Below are positions 11,832 through 23,667 of a stretch of 64,000 nucleotides of DNA, piece after piece (positions within the stretch are counted from its first letter, which is position 1; each line of letters begins with the position of its first letter). This DNA is from Balanoglossus misakiensis (Eukaryota > Hemichordata): assembly GCA_040954595.2 (NCBI GenBank), contig CM082576.2, positions 18,724,001 through 18,788,000 of the forward strand. The letters are read 5' to 3'. The translations under genes were made by a program, and so were the position numbers. A model generated the notes under the pieces. It saw nothing but the letters and a program-made list of their open reading frames with translations, was not told the origin of the DNA and ran no database searches.

Positions 11832-11908
11832 GATTTTTTTCAAAAATCGACAAAATTTTTAGATTTTGCAAAGTCGAAAATTTGTCATTTTTTGATGATT
11901 TTCACCAT
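11832..11908 (+). repeat. Variant monomer type b
   Basis: Type b differs from the canonical unit by CGACAAAATTTTTAG in place of CGACGAAATTTTGAG. It usually occurs as a b-b pair, with GATTATTTTC or GGTTATTTTC between the two. This copy ends in CACCATG rather than CACCCATG and is 77 bp long. The b-b-c trio is the most frequent building block of the 15-47 kb core. Confidence 0.9.
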
Positions 11909-11987
11909 GATTTTTTTTTAAAAATCGACGAAATTTTGAGATTTTGCAAAGACGAAAATTTGTCATTTTTTGATGATTTTCACCCAT
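11909..11987 (+). repeat. Variant monomer type c
   Basis: Type c follows a CACCATG end and has a longer T tract running directly into A5 (T9-A5 here) instead of T7-C-A5, followed by TCGACGAAATTTTGAG and usually AAGACGAAAA in place of AAGTCGAAAA. It is 79 bp in this copy. It always follows b in the repeated trio, so it is a good phase marker for the higher-order repeat. Confidence 0.88.
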
Positions 11988-12800
11988 GTTTTTTTTCAAA
12001 AATCAACGAACCCATAATTTTTTTTCAAAAAAGGACAACATTTTGAGATTTTGCAAAGTCGAAAATTTGTCATTTTTTGATGATTTTCACCCATGATTTT
12101 TTCCAAAAATCGACGAAATTTTGAGATTTTGCAAAGTCGAAAATTTGTCATTTTTTGATGATTTTCACCCATGATTTTTTTTCAAAAATCGACGAAATTT
12201 TGAGATTTTGCAAAGTCGAAAATTTGTCATTTATTAATGATTTTCACCCATGATTTTTTTTCAAAAATCGACAAAATTTTGAGATTTTGCAAAGTCGAAA
12301 ATTTGTAATTTTTTGATGATTTTCACCCATGTTTTTTTTCAAAATTGAACGAACCCATGATTTTTTTCAAAAATCGACGAAATTTTGAGATTTTGCAAAG
12401 TCGAAAATTTGTCATTTTTTGATGATTTTCACCCATGATTTTTTTCAAAAATCGACAAAATTTTTAGATTTTGCAAAGTCGAAAATTTGTCATCTTTTGA
12501 TTATTTTCACCCATGATTTTTTTCAAAAATCGACAAAATTTTTAGATTTTGCAAAGTCGAAAATTTGTCATTTTTTGATGATTTTCACCATGATTTTTTT
12601 TTAAAAATCGACGAAATTTTGAGATTTTGCAAAGACGAAAATTTGTCATTTTTTGATGATTTTCACCCATGTTTTTTTTCAAAAATCAACGAACCCATGA
12701 TTTTTTTTTCAAAAAAGGACAAAATTTTGAGATTTTGCAAAGTCGAAAATTTGTCATTTATTAATGATTTTCACCCATGATTTTTTTTCAAAAATCGACA

Positions 12801-15357
12801 AAATTTTGAGATTTTGCAAAGTCGAAAATTTGTAATTTTTTGATGATTTTCACCCATGTTTTTTTTTCAAAATTGAACGAACCCATGATTTTTTTCAAAA
12901 ATCGACGAAATTTTGAGATTTTGCAAAGTCGAAAATTTGTCATTTTTTGATGATTTTCACCCATGATTTTTTTCAAAAATCGACAAAATTTTTAGATTTT
13001 GCAAAGTCGAAAATTTGTCATTTTTTGATTATTTTCACCCATGATTTTTTTCAAAAATCGACAAAATTTTTAGATTTTGCAAAGTCGAAAATTTGTCATT
13101 TTTTGATGATTTTCACCATGATTTTTTTTTTAAAAATCGACGAAATTTTGAGATTTTGCAAAGACGAAAATTTGTCATTTTTTGATGATTTTCACCCATG
13201 ATTTTTTTTCAAAAATGTACGAAATTTTGAGATTTTGCAAAGTCGAAAATTTGTCGTTTTTTGATGATTTTCACCCATGATTTTTTTCAAAAATCGACAA
13301 AATTTTGAGATTTTGCAAAGACGAAAATTTGTCATTTTTTGATGATTTTCACCCATGATTTTTTTCAAAAGTCGACGAAATTTTGAGATTTTGCAAAGAC
13401 AAAATTTTTTCATTTTTTGATGATTTTCACCCGTGATTTTTTTCAAAAATAGACAAAATTTTGAGATTTTGCAAAGTCGAAAATTTGTAATTTTTTGATG
13501 ATTTTCACCCATGTTTTTTTTCAAAATTGAACGAACCCATGATTTTTTTCAAAAATCGACGAAATTTTGAGATTTTGCAAAGTCGAAAATTTGTCATTTT
13601 TTGATGATTTTCACCCATGATTTTTTTCAAAAATCGACGAAATTTTGAGATTTTGCAAAGTCGAAAATTTGTCATTTTTTGATTATTTTCACCCATGTTT
13701 TTTTTCAAAAATCAACGAACCCATGATTTTTTTTCAAAAAAGGACAAAATTTTGAGATTTTGCAAAGTCGAAAATTTGTCATTTATCAATGATTTTCACC
13801 CATGATTGTTTTTCAAAAATCGACAAAATTTTGAGATTTTGCAAAGTCGAAAATTTGTAATTTTTTGATGATTTTCACCCATGTTTTTTTTCAAAATTGA
13901 ACGAACCCATGATTTTTTTCAAAAATCGACAAAATTTTGAGATTTTGCAAAGACGATAATTTGTCATTTTTTGAGGATTTTCACCCACGATTTTTTTCAA
14001 AAGTCGACGAAATTTTGAGATTTTGCAAAGACAAATTTTTTTCATTTTTTGATGATTTTCACCCGTGATTTTTTTCAAAAATAGACAAAATTTTGAGATT
14101 TTTGAAAGTCGAAAATTTGTAATTTTTTGATGATTTTCACCCATGTTTTTTTTCAAAATTGAACGAACCCATGATTTTTTTCAAAAATCGACGAAATTTT
14201 GAGATTTTGCAAAGTCGAAAATTTGTCATTTTTTGATGATTTTCACCCATGATTTTTTTCAAAAATCGACAAAATTTTTAGATTTTGCAAAGTCGAAAAT
14301 TTGTCATTTTTTGATGATTTTCACCCGTTTTTTTTCAAAAATCAACGAACCCATGATTTTTTTTCAAAAAAGGACAAAATTTTGAGATTTTGCAAAGTCG
14401 AAAATTTGTCATTAATGATTTTCACCCATGATTTTTTTTCAAAAATCGACAAAATTTTTAGATTTTGCAAAGTCGAAAATTTGTCATTTTTTGATGATTT
14501 TCACCCATGTTTTTTTTCAAAAATCAACGAACCCATGATTTTTTTTCAAAAAAGGACAAAATTTTGAGATTTTGCAAAGTCGAAAATTTGTCATTTATTA
14601 ATGATTTTCACCCATGATTTTTTTTCAAAAATCGACAAAATTTTGAGATTTTGCAAAGTCGAAAATTTGTAATTTTTTGATGATTTTCACCCATGTTTTT
14701 TTTCAAAATTGAACGAACCCATGATTTTTTTCAAAAATCGACGAAATTTTGAGATTTTGCAAAGTCGAAAATTTGTCATTTTTTGATGATTTTCACCCAT
14801 GATTTTTTTCAAAAATCGACAAAATTTTTAGATTTTGCAAAGTCGAAAATTTGTCATTTTTTGATTATTTTCATTCATGATTTTTTTCAAAAATCGACAA
14901 AATTTTTAGATTTTGCAAAGTCGAAAATTTGTCATTTTTTGATGATTTTCACCATGATTTTTTTTTTAAAAATCGACGAAATTTTGAGATTTTGCAAAGT
15001 CGAAAATTTGTCGTTTTTTGATGATTTTCACCCATGATTTTTTTCAAAAATCGACAAAATTTTGAGATTTTGCAAAGACGAAAATTTGTCATTTTTTGAT
15101 GATTTTCACCCATGATTTTTTTCAAAAGTCGACGAAATTTTGAGATTTTGCAAAGACAAATTTTTTTCATTTTTTGATGATTTTCACCCGTGATTTTTTT
15201 CAAAAATAGACAAAATTTTGAGATTTTGCAAAGTCGAAAATTTGTAATTTTTTGATGATTTTCACCCATGTTTTTTTTCAAAATTGAACGAACCCATGAT
15301 TTTTTTCAAAAATCGACGAAATTTTGAGATTTTGCAAAGTCGAAAATTTGTCATCTT
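12801..15357 (+). repeat. Transition zone: first runs of the core HOR modules
   Basis: Here the core order b-b-c-d-b'-e-f-g-a appears (12,947-13,560), then shortened forms. One lacks b-b-c-d before b'-e-f (13,920-14,180); others have stand-alone a, b and T8 short units (14,230-14,780). Rare changes such as GAGGATTTTCACCCACG near 13,980 and CATTCATG near 14,874 are not seen in the core. This looks like the border between the mixed modules and the homogenised array. Confidence 0.75.
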
Positions 15358-16587
15358 TTGATGATTTTCACCCATGATTTTTTTCAAAAATCGACAAAAT
15401 TTTTAGATTTTGCAAAGTCGAAAATTTGTCATTTTTTGATTATTTTCACCCATGATTTTTTTCAAAAATCGACAAAATTTTTAGATTTTGCAAAGTCTAA
15501 AATTTGTCATTTTTTGATGATTTTCACCATGATTTTTTTTTTAAAAATCGACGAAATTTTGAGATTTTGCAAAGTCGAAAATTTGTCATTTTTTGATGAT
15601 TTTCACCCATGATTTTTTTCAAAAATCGACAAAATTTTTAGATTTTGCAAAGTCGAAAATTTGTCATTTTTTGATTATTTTCACCCATGATTTTTTTCAA
15701 AAATCGACAAAATTTTTAGATTTTGCAAAGTCGAAAATTTGTCATTTTTTGATGATTTTCACCATGATTTTTTTTTTAAAAATCGACGAAATTTTGAGAT
15801 TTTGCAAAGACGAAAATTTGTCATTTTTTGATGATTTTCACCCATGATTTTTTTTCAAAAATGTACGAAATTTTGAGATTTGGCAAAGTCGAAAATTTGT
15901 CGTTTTTTGATGATTTTCACCCATGATTTTTTTCAAAAATCGACAAAATTTTGAGATTTTGCAAAGACGAAAATTTGTCATTTTTTGATGATTTTCACCC
16001 ATGATTTTTTTCAAAAGTCGACGAAATTTTGAGATTTTGCAAAGACAAAATTTTTTCATTTTTTGATGATTTTCACCCGTGATTTTTTTCAAAAATAGAC
16101 AAAATTTTGAGATTTTGCAAAGTCGAAAATTTGTAATTTTTTGATGATTTTCACCCATGTTTTTTTCAAAATTGAACGAACCCATGATTTTTTTCAAAAA
16201 TCGACGAAATTTTGAGATTTTGCAAAGTCGAAAATTTGTCATTTTTTGATGATTTTCACCCATGATTTTTTTCAAAAATCGACAAAATTTTTAGATTTTG
16301 CAAAGTCGAAAATTTGTCATTTTTTGGTTATTTTCACCCATGATTTTTTTCAAAAATCGACAAAATTTTTAGATTTTGCAAAGTCGAAAATTTGTCATTT
16401 TTTGATGATTTTCACCATGATTTTTTTTTTAAAAATCGACGAAATTTTGAGATTTTGCAAAGACGAAAATTTGTCATTTTTTGATGATTTTCACCCATGA
16501 TTTTTTTTCAAAATTGAACGAACCCATGATTTTTTTCAAAAATCGACGAAATTTTGAGATTTTGCAAAGTCGAAAATTTGTCATCTT
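15358..16587 (+). repeat. Core higher-order repeat, full 1,230-bp form
   Basis: One complete HOR period: b b c, b b c, d b' e f, short g, a, b b(GGTTATT) c, short g, a(CATCTTTTG). That is 15 monomers and two 27/28-bp short units. The third type c is intact here, making the unit 16 bp longer than the 1,214-bp copies downstream. The d unit has TTTGGCAAAG near 15,888, a private change otherwise seen only near 29,192 and 32,964. Confidence 0.85.
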
Positions 16588-18886
16588 TTGATGATTTTCA
16601 CCCATGATTTTTTTCAAAAATCGACAAAATTTTTAGATTTTGCAAAGTCGAAAATTTGTCATTTTTTGATTATTTTCACCCATGATTTTTTTCAAAAATC
16701 GACAAAATTTTTAGATTTTGCAAAGTCTAAAATTTGTCATTTTTTGATGATTTTCACCATGATTTTTTTTTTAAAAATCGACGAAATTTTGAGATTTTGC
16801 AAAGTCGAAAATTTGTCATTTTTTGATGATTTTCACCCATGATTTTTTTCAAAAATCGACAAAATTTTTAGATTTTGCAAAGTCGAAAATTTGTCATTTT
16901 TTGATGATTTTCACCATGATTTTTTTTTTAAAAATCGACGAAATTTTGAGATTTTGCAAAGTCGAAAATTTGTCATCTTTTGATGATTTTCACCCATGAT
17001 TTTTTTCAAAAATCGACAAAATTTTTAGATTTTGCAAAGTCGAAAATTTGTCATTTTTTGATTATTTTCACCCATGATTTTTTTCAAAAATCGACAAAAT
17101 TTTTAGATTTTGCAAAGTCGAAAATTTGTCATTTTTTGATGATTTTCACCCATGATTTTTTTTCAAAAATGTACGAAATTTTGAGATTTTGCAAAGTCGA
17201 AAATTTGTCGTTTTTTGATGATTTTCACCCATGATTTTTTTCAAAAATCGACAAAATTTTGAGATTTTGCAAAGACGAAAATTTGTCATTTTTTGATGAT
17301 TTTCACCCATGATTTTTTTCAAAAGTCGACGAAATTTTGAGATTTTGCAAAGACAAAATTTTTTCATTTTTTGATGATTTTCACCCGTGATTTTTTTCAA
17401 AAATAGACAAAATTTTGAGATTTTGCAAAGTCGAAAATTTGTAATTTTTTGATGATTTTCACCCATGTTTTTTTCAAAATTGAACGAACCCATGATTTTT
17501 TTCAAAAATCGACGAAATTTTGAGATTTTGCAAAGTCGAAAATTTGTCATTTTTTGATGATTTTCACCCATGATTTTTTTCAAAAATCGACAAAATTTTT
17601 AGATTTTGCAAAGTCGAAAATTTGTCATTTTTTGGTTATTTTCACCCATGATTTTTTTCAAAAATCGACAAAATTTTTAGATTTTGCAAAGTCGAAAATT
17701 TGTCATTTTTTGATGATTTTCACCATGATTTTTTTTTTAAAAATCGACGAAATTTTGAGATTTTGCAAAGACAAAATTTTTTCATTTTTTGATGATTTTC
17801 ACCCGTGATTTTTTTCAAAAATAGACAAAATTTTGAGATTTTGCAAAGTCGAAAATTTGTAATTTTTTGATGATTTTCACCCATGTTTTTTTCAAAATTG
17901 AACGAACCCATGATTTTTTTCAAAAATCGACAAAATTTTGAGATTTTGCAAAGACGAAAATTTGTCATTTTTTGATGATTTTCACCCATGATTTTTTTCA
18001 AAAGTCGACGAAATTTTGAGATTTTGCAAAGACAAAATTTTTTCATTTTTTGATGATTTTCACCCGTGATTTTTTTCAAAAATAGACAAAATTTTGAGAT
18101 TTTGCAAAGTCGAAAATTTGTCATTTTTTGATGATTTTCACCATGATTTTTTTTTTAAAAATCGACGAAATTTTTAGATTTTGCAAAGACGAAAATTTGT
18201 CATTTTTTGATGATTTTCACCCATGATTTTTTTTCAAAATTGAACGAACCCATGATTTTTTTCAAAAATCGACGAAATTTTGAGATTTTGCAAAGTCGAA
18301 AATTTGTCATCTTTTGATGATTTTCACCCATGATTTTTTTCAAAAGTCGACGAAATTTTGAGATTTTGCAAAGACAAAATTTTTTCATTTTTTGATGATT
18401 TTCACCCGTGATTTTTTTCAAAAATAGACAAAATTTTGAGATTTTGCAAAGTCGAAAATTTGTCATTTTTTGATGATTTTCACCATGATTTTTTTTTTTA
18501 AAAATCGACGAAATTTTGAGATTTTGCAAAGACGAAAATTTGTCATTTTTTGATGATTTTCACCCATGATTTTTTTTCAAAATTGAACGAACCCATGATT
18601 TTTTTCAAAAATCGACGAAATTTTGAGATTTTGCAAAGTCGAAAATTTGTCATCTTTTGATGATTTTCACCCATGATTTTTTTCAAAAATCGACAAAATT
18701 TTTAGATTTTGCAAAGTCGAAAATTTGTCATTTTTTGATTATTTTCACCCATGATTTTTTTCAAAAATCGACAAAATTTTTAGATTTTGCAAAGTCTAAA
18801 ATTTGTCATTTTTTGATGATTTTCACCATGATTTTTTTTTAAAAAATCGACGAAATTTTGAGATTTTGCAAAGTCGAAAATTTGTC
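16136..18886 (+). repeat. 2,751-bp tandem duplication, copy 1
   Basis: Followed directly by a second copy at exactly 2,751 bp. Rare features shared at the same offset include a T11 tract near 18,490, T8-A6 near 18,835-18,846, CATCTTTTG monomers, and c units passing straight into e (17,720-17,810). No difference was seen at the points checked, so the duplication looks very recent or actively homogenised. It contains rearranged core HOR modules. Confidence 0.88.
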
Positions 18887-21661
18887 ATTTTTTGATGATT
18901 TTCACCCATGTTTTTTTCAAAATTGAACGAACCCATGATTTTTTTCAAAAATCGACGAAATTTTGAGATTTTGCAAAGTCGAAAATTTGTCATTTTTTGA
19001 TGATTTTCACCCATGATTTTTTTCAAAAATCGACAAAATTTTTAGATTTTGCAAAGTCGAAAATTTGTCATTTTTTGGTTATTTTCACCCATGATTTTTT
19101 TCAAAAATCGACAAAATTTTTAGATTTTGCAAAGTCGAAAATTTGTCATTTTTTGATGATTTTCACCATGATTTTTTTTTTAAAAATCGACGAAATTTTG
19201 AGATTTTGCAAAGACGAAAATTTGTCATTTTTTGATGATTTTCACCCATGATTTTTTTTCAAAATTGAACGAACCCATGATTTTTTTCAAAAATCGACGA
19301 AATTTTGAGATTTTGCAAAGTCGAAAATTTGTCATCTTTTGATGATTTTCACCCATGATTTTTTTCAAAAATCGACAAAATTTTTAGATTTTGCAAAGTC
19401 GAAAATTTGTCATTTTTTGATTATTTTCACCCATGATTTTTTTCAAAAATCGACAAAATTTTTAGATTTTGCAAAGTCTAAAATTTGTCATTTTTTGATG
19501 ATTTTCACCATGATTTTTTTTTTAAAAATCGACGAAATTTTGAGATTTTGCAAAGTCGAAAATTTGTCATTTTTTGATGATTTTCACCCATGATTTTTTT
19601 CAAAAATCGACAAAATTTTTAGATTTTGCAAAGTCGAAAATTTGTCATTTTTTGATGATTTTCACCATGATTTTTTTTTTAAAAATCGACGAAATTTTGA
19701 GATTTTGCAAAGTCGAAAATTTGTCATCTTTTGATGATTTTCACCCATGATTTTTTTCAAAAATCGACAAAATTTTTAGATTTTGCAAAGTCGAAAATTT
19801 GTCATTTTTTGATTATTTTCACCCATGATTTTTTTCAAAAATCGACAAAATTTTTAGATTTTGCAAAGTCGAAAATTTGTCATTTTTTGATGATTTTCAC
19901 CCATGATTTTTTTTCAAAAATGTACGAAATTTTGAGATTTTGCAAAGTCGAAAATTTGTCGTTTTTTGATGATTTTCACCCATGATTTTTTTCAAAAATC
20001 GACAAAATTTTGAGATTTTGCAAAGACGAAAATTTGTCATTTTTTGATGATTTTCACCCATGATTTTTTTCAAAAGTCGACGAAATTTTGAGATTTTGCA
20101 AAGACAAAATTTTTTCATTTTTTGATGATTTTCACCCGTGATTTTTTTCAAAAATAGACAAAATTTTGAGATTTTGCAAAGTCGAAAATTTGTAATTTTT
20201 TGATGATTTTCACCCATGTTTTTTTCAAAATTGAACGAACCCATGATTTTTTTCAAAAATCGACGAAATTTTGAGATTTTGCAAAGTCGAAAATTTGTCA
20301 TTTTTTGATGATTTTCACCCATGATTTTTTTCAAAAATCGACAAAATTTTTAGATTTTGCAAAGTCGAAAATTTGTCATTTTTTGGTTATTTTCACCCAT
20401 GATTTTTTTCAAAAATCGACAAAATTTTTAGATTTTGCAAAGTCGAAAATTTGTCATTTTTTGATGATTTTCACCATGATTTTTTTTTTAAAAATCGACG
20501 AAATTTTGAGATTTTGCAAAGACAAAATTTTTTCATTTTTTGATGATTTTCACCCGTGATTTTTTTCAAAAATAGACAAAATTTTGAGATTTTGCAAAGT
20601 CGAAAATTTGTAATTTTTTGATGATTTTCACCCATGTTTTTTTCAAAATTGAACGAACCCATGATTTTTTTCAAAAATCGACAAAATTTTGAGATTTTGC
20701 AAAGACGAAAATTTGTCATTTTTTGATGATTTTCACCCATGATTTTTTTCAAAAGTCGACGAAATTTTGAGATTTTGCAAAGACAAAATTTTTTCATTTT
20801 TTGATGATTTTCACCCGTGATTTTTTTCAAAAATAGACAAAATTTTGAGATTTTGCAAAGTCGAAAATTTGTCATTTTTTGATGATTTTCACCATGATTT
20901 TTTTTTTAAAAATCGACGAAATTTTTAGATTTTGCAAAGACGAAAATTTGTCATTTTTTGATGATTTTCACCCATGATTTTTTTTCAAAATTGAACGAAC
21001 CCATGATTTTTTTCAAAAATCGACGAAATTTTGAGATTTTGCAAAGTCGAAAATTTGTCATCTTTTGATGATTTTCACCCATGATTTTTTTCAAAAGTCG
21101 ACGAAATTTTGAGATTTTGCAAAGACAAAATTTTTTCATTTTTTGATGATTTTCACCCGTGATTTTTTTCAAAAATAGACAAAATTTTGAGATTTTGCAA
21201 AGTCGAAAATTTGTCATTTTTTGATGATTTTCACCATGATTTTTTTTTTTAAAAATCGACGAAATTTTGAGATTTTGCAAAGACGAAAATTTGTCATTTT
21301 TTGATGATTTTCACCCATGATTTTTTTTCAAAATTGAACGAACCCATGATTTTTTTCAAAAATCGACGAAATTTTGAGATTTTGCAAAGTCGAAAATTTG
21401 TCATCTTTTGATGATTTTCACCCATGATTTTTTTCAAAAATCGACAAAATTTTTAGATTTTGCAAAGTCGAAAATTTGTCATTTTTTGATTATTTTCACC
21501 CATGATTTTTTTCAAAAATCGACAAAATTTTTAGATTTTGCAAAGTCTAAAATTTGTCATTTTTTGATGATTTTCACCATGATTTTTTTTTAAAAAATCG
21601 ACGAAATTTTGAGATTTTGCAAAGTCGAAAATTTGTCATTTTTTGATGATTTTCACCCATG
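18887..21661 (+). repeat. 2,751-bp tandem duplication, copy 2
   Basis: Matches 16,136-18,910 at a constant offset of 2,751. The ends are visible: upstream, copy 1 is preceded by GTAATTTTTTG and copy 2 by GTCATTTTTTG; downstream, copy 1 meets a short unit (CATGTTTTTTT) at 18,910 while this copy meets a full monomer (CATGATTTTTTT) near 21,661. Confidence 0.88.
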
Positions 21662-22453
21662 ATTTTTTTCAAAAATCGACAAAATTTTTAGATTTTGCAA
21701 AGTCGAAAATTTGTCATTTTTTGATTATTTTCACCCATGATTTTTTTCAAAAATCGACAAAATTTTTAGATTTTGCAAAGTCGAAAATTTGTCATTTTTT
21801 GATGATTTTCACCATGATTTTTTTTTTAAAAATCGACGAAATTTTGAGATTTTGCAAAGACGAAAATTTGTCATTTTTTGATGATTTTCACCATGATTTT
21901 TTTTTTAAAAATCGACGAAATTTTGAGATTTTGCAAAGTCGAAAATTTGTCGTTTTTTGATGATTTTCACCCATGATTTTTTTCAAAAATCGACAAAATT
22001 TTGAGATTTTGCAAAGACGAAAATTTGTCATTTTTTGATGATTTTCACCATGATTTTTTTTTTAAAAATCGACGAAATTTTGAGATTTTGCAAAGTCGAA
22101 AATTTGTCGTTTTTTGATGATTTTCACCCATGATTTTTTTCAAAAATCGACAAAATTTTGAGATTTTGCAAAGACGAAAATTTGTCATTTTTTGATGATT
22201 TTCACCCATGATTTTTTTCAAAAGTCGACGAAATTTTGAGATTTTGCAAAGACAAAATTTTTTCATTTTTTGATGATTTTCACCCGTGATTTTTTTCAAA
22301 AATAGACAAAATTTTGAGATTTTGCAAAGTCGAAAATTTGTAATTTTTTGATGATTTTCACCCATGTTTTTTTTCAAAATTGAACGAACCCATGATTTTT
22401 TTCAAAAATCGACGAAATTTTGAGATTTTGCAAAGTCGAAAATTTGTCATCTT
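21643..22453 (+). repeat. c-c module (double type c) leading into the HOR run
   Basis: b-b-c is followed by a second c unit, then GTCGTTTTTTG, b', c again, b', e, f, g, a. The same module recurs near 33,644-34,130 (shortened), 36,391-37,200 (offset 14,748) and 39,112-39,921 (offset about 17,468). The three c units interleaved with b' suggest a local duplication of a c-b' pair. Confidence 0.82.
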
Positions 22454-22941
22454 TTGATGATTTTCACCCATGATTTTTTTCAAAAATCGACAAAATTTTT
22501 AGATTTTGCAAAGTCGAAAATTTGTCATTTTTTGATTATTTTCACCCATGATTTTTTTCAAAAATCGACAAAATTTTTAGATTTTGCAAAGTCTAAAATT
22601 TGTCATTTTTTGATGATTTTCACCATGATTTTTTTTTTAAAAATCGACGAAATTTTGAGATTTTGCAAAGTCGAAAATTTGTCATTTTTTGATGATTTTC
22701 ACCCATGATTTTTTTCAAAAATCGACAAAATTTTTAGATTTTGCAAAGTCGAAAATTTGTCATTTTTTGATTATTTTCACCCATGATTTTTTTCAAAAAT
22801 CGACAAAATTTTTAGATTTTGCAAAGTCGAAAATTTGTCATTTTTTGATGATTTTCACCATGATTTTTTTTTTAAAAATCGACGAAATTTTGAGATTTTG
22901 CAAAGACGAAAATTTGTCATTTTTTGATGATTTTCACCCAT

Positions 22942-23281
22942 GATTTTTTTTCAAAAATGTACGAAATTTTGAGATTTTGCAAAGTCGAAAATTTGTCGTT
23001 TTTTGATGATTTTCACCCATGATTTTTTTCAAAAATCGACAAAATTTTGAGATTTTGCAAAGACGAAAATTTGTCATTTTTTGATGATTTTCACCCATGA
23101 TTTTTTTCAAAAGTCGACGAAATTTTGAGATTTTGCAGAGACAAAATTTTTTCATTTTTTGATGATTTTCACCCGTGATTTTTTTCAAAAATAGACAAAA
23201 TTTTGAGATTTTGCAAAGTCGAAAATTTGTAATTTTTTGATGATTTTCACCCATGTTTTTTTCAAAATTGAACGAACCCAT
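22942..23281 (+). repeat. Marker monomers d, b', e, f and short unit g in HOR order
   Basis: Consecutive diagnostic units. d (22,942-23,020) has T8 and AAATGTACGAAA, and ends in GTCGTTTTTT. b' (23,021-23,098) has CGACAAAATTTTGAG with AAGACG. e (23,099-23,176) has AAAAGTCGACGAAA, a GTCGAC hexamer, and GACAAAATTTTTTCATT. f (23,177-23,254) opens from CCCGTG and has AATAGACAAAA and GTAATTTTTTG. g (23,255-23,281) is the 27-bp short unit. The same order recurs dozens of times between 13 and 47 kb. Confidence 0.9.
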
Positions 23282-23545
23282 GATTTTTTTCAAAAATCGA
23301 CGAAATTTTGAGATTTTGCAAAGTCGAAAATTTGTCATTTTTTGATGATTTTCACCCATGATTTTTTTCAAAAATCGACAAAATTTTTAGATTTTGCAAA
23401 GTCGAAAATTTGTCATTTTTTGGTTATTTTCACCCATGATTTTTTTCAAAAATCGACAAAATTTTTAGATTTTGCAAAGTCGAAAATTTGTCATTTTTTG
23501 ATGATTTTCACCATGATTTTTTTTTTAAAAATCGACGAAATTTTG

Positions 23546-23560
23546 AGATTTTGTCATTTT
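23546..23560 (+). repeat. 16-bp deletion marker in type c (first of six sites)
   Basis: Loss of 16 bp between two TTTG copies leaves ATTTTGTCATT. The same deletion occurs near 26,384, 29,586, 41,022, 41,583 and 44,631, always in the last type c before a short unit. TTTG at both edges fits slippage or single-strand annealing (inference). It is a clean lineage marker for the 1,214-bp HOR. Confidence 0.88.
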
Positions 23561-23667
23561 TTGATGATTTTCACCCATGATTTTTTTTCAAAATTGAACG
23601 AACCCATGATTTTTTTCAAAAATCGACGAAATTTTGAGATTTTGCAAAGTCGAAAATTTGTCATCTT

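Larger units (their letters stand above)
7101..12800 (+). repeat. Mixed-module zone with AAGACT and ATTAATG monomers
   Basis: Array of canonical and b/c units with recurring markers. CCCAAGACTTTTTTTC followed by AAATTTACG occurs at 7,301, 8,511, 9,197 and 10,802. ATTTATTAATG, AAAAGAGGACAACATT and T8 short units are frequent. The module with TTTATTCAAAA near 7,391 recurs at 10,892, 3,501 bp away. b-b-c trios occur near 9,634, 11,053, 11,832 (partial) and 12,419. No long regular period is evident by eye. No gene is seen. Confidence 0.8.
22454..23667 (+). repeat. Core HOR, 1,214-bp form, copy 1
   Basis: Order: b b c, b b c, d b' e f, g, a, b b(GGTTATT) c-truncated, g, a. The last type c has lost 16 bp so that GATTTTGCAAAG... 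becomes GATTTTGTCATTTTTT near 23,551. Starts recur at 23,668 (+1,214), and again at 25,288 and 26,501 (+1,213). Confidence 0.9.

Noticed and set aside
15838-16275. Recurring 145-codon minus-strand frame, seen at many places, as a multicopy gene family
   Set aside because: Its recurrence follows the 1.2-kb HOR exactly, and its length is set by where T8 tracts and the GTAATT unit fall. This is a repeat artefact.
23099-23254. CG-to-CA changes in types b and e as evidence of cytosine methylation decay
   Set aside because: Other variants go the opposite way (GTCATT to GTCGTT, CCCATG to CCCGTG), and the variants spread by amplification, so direction cannot be inferred by eye.
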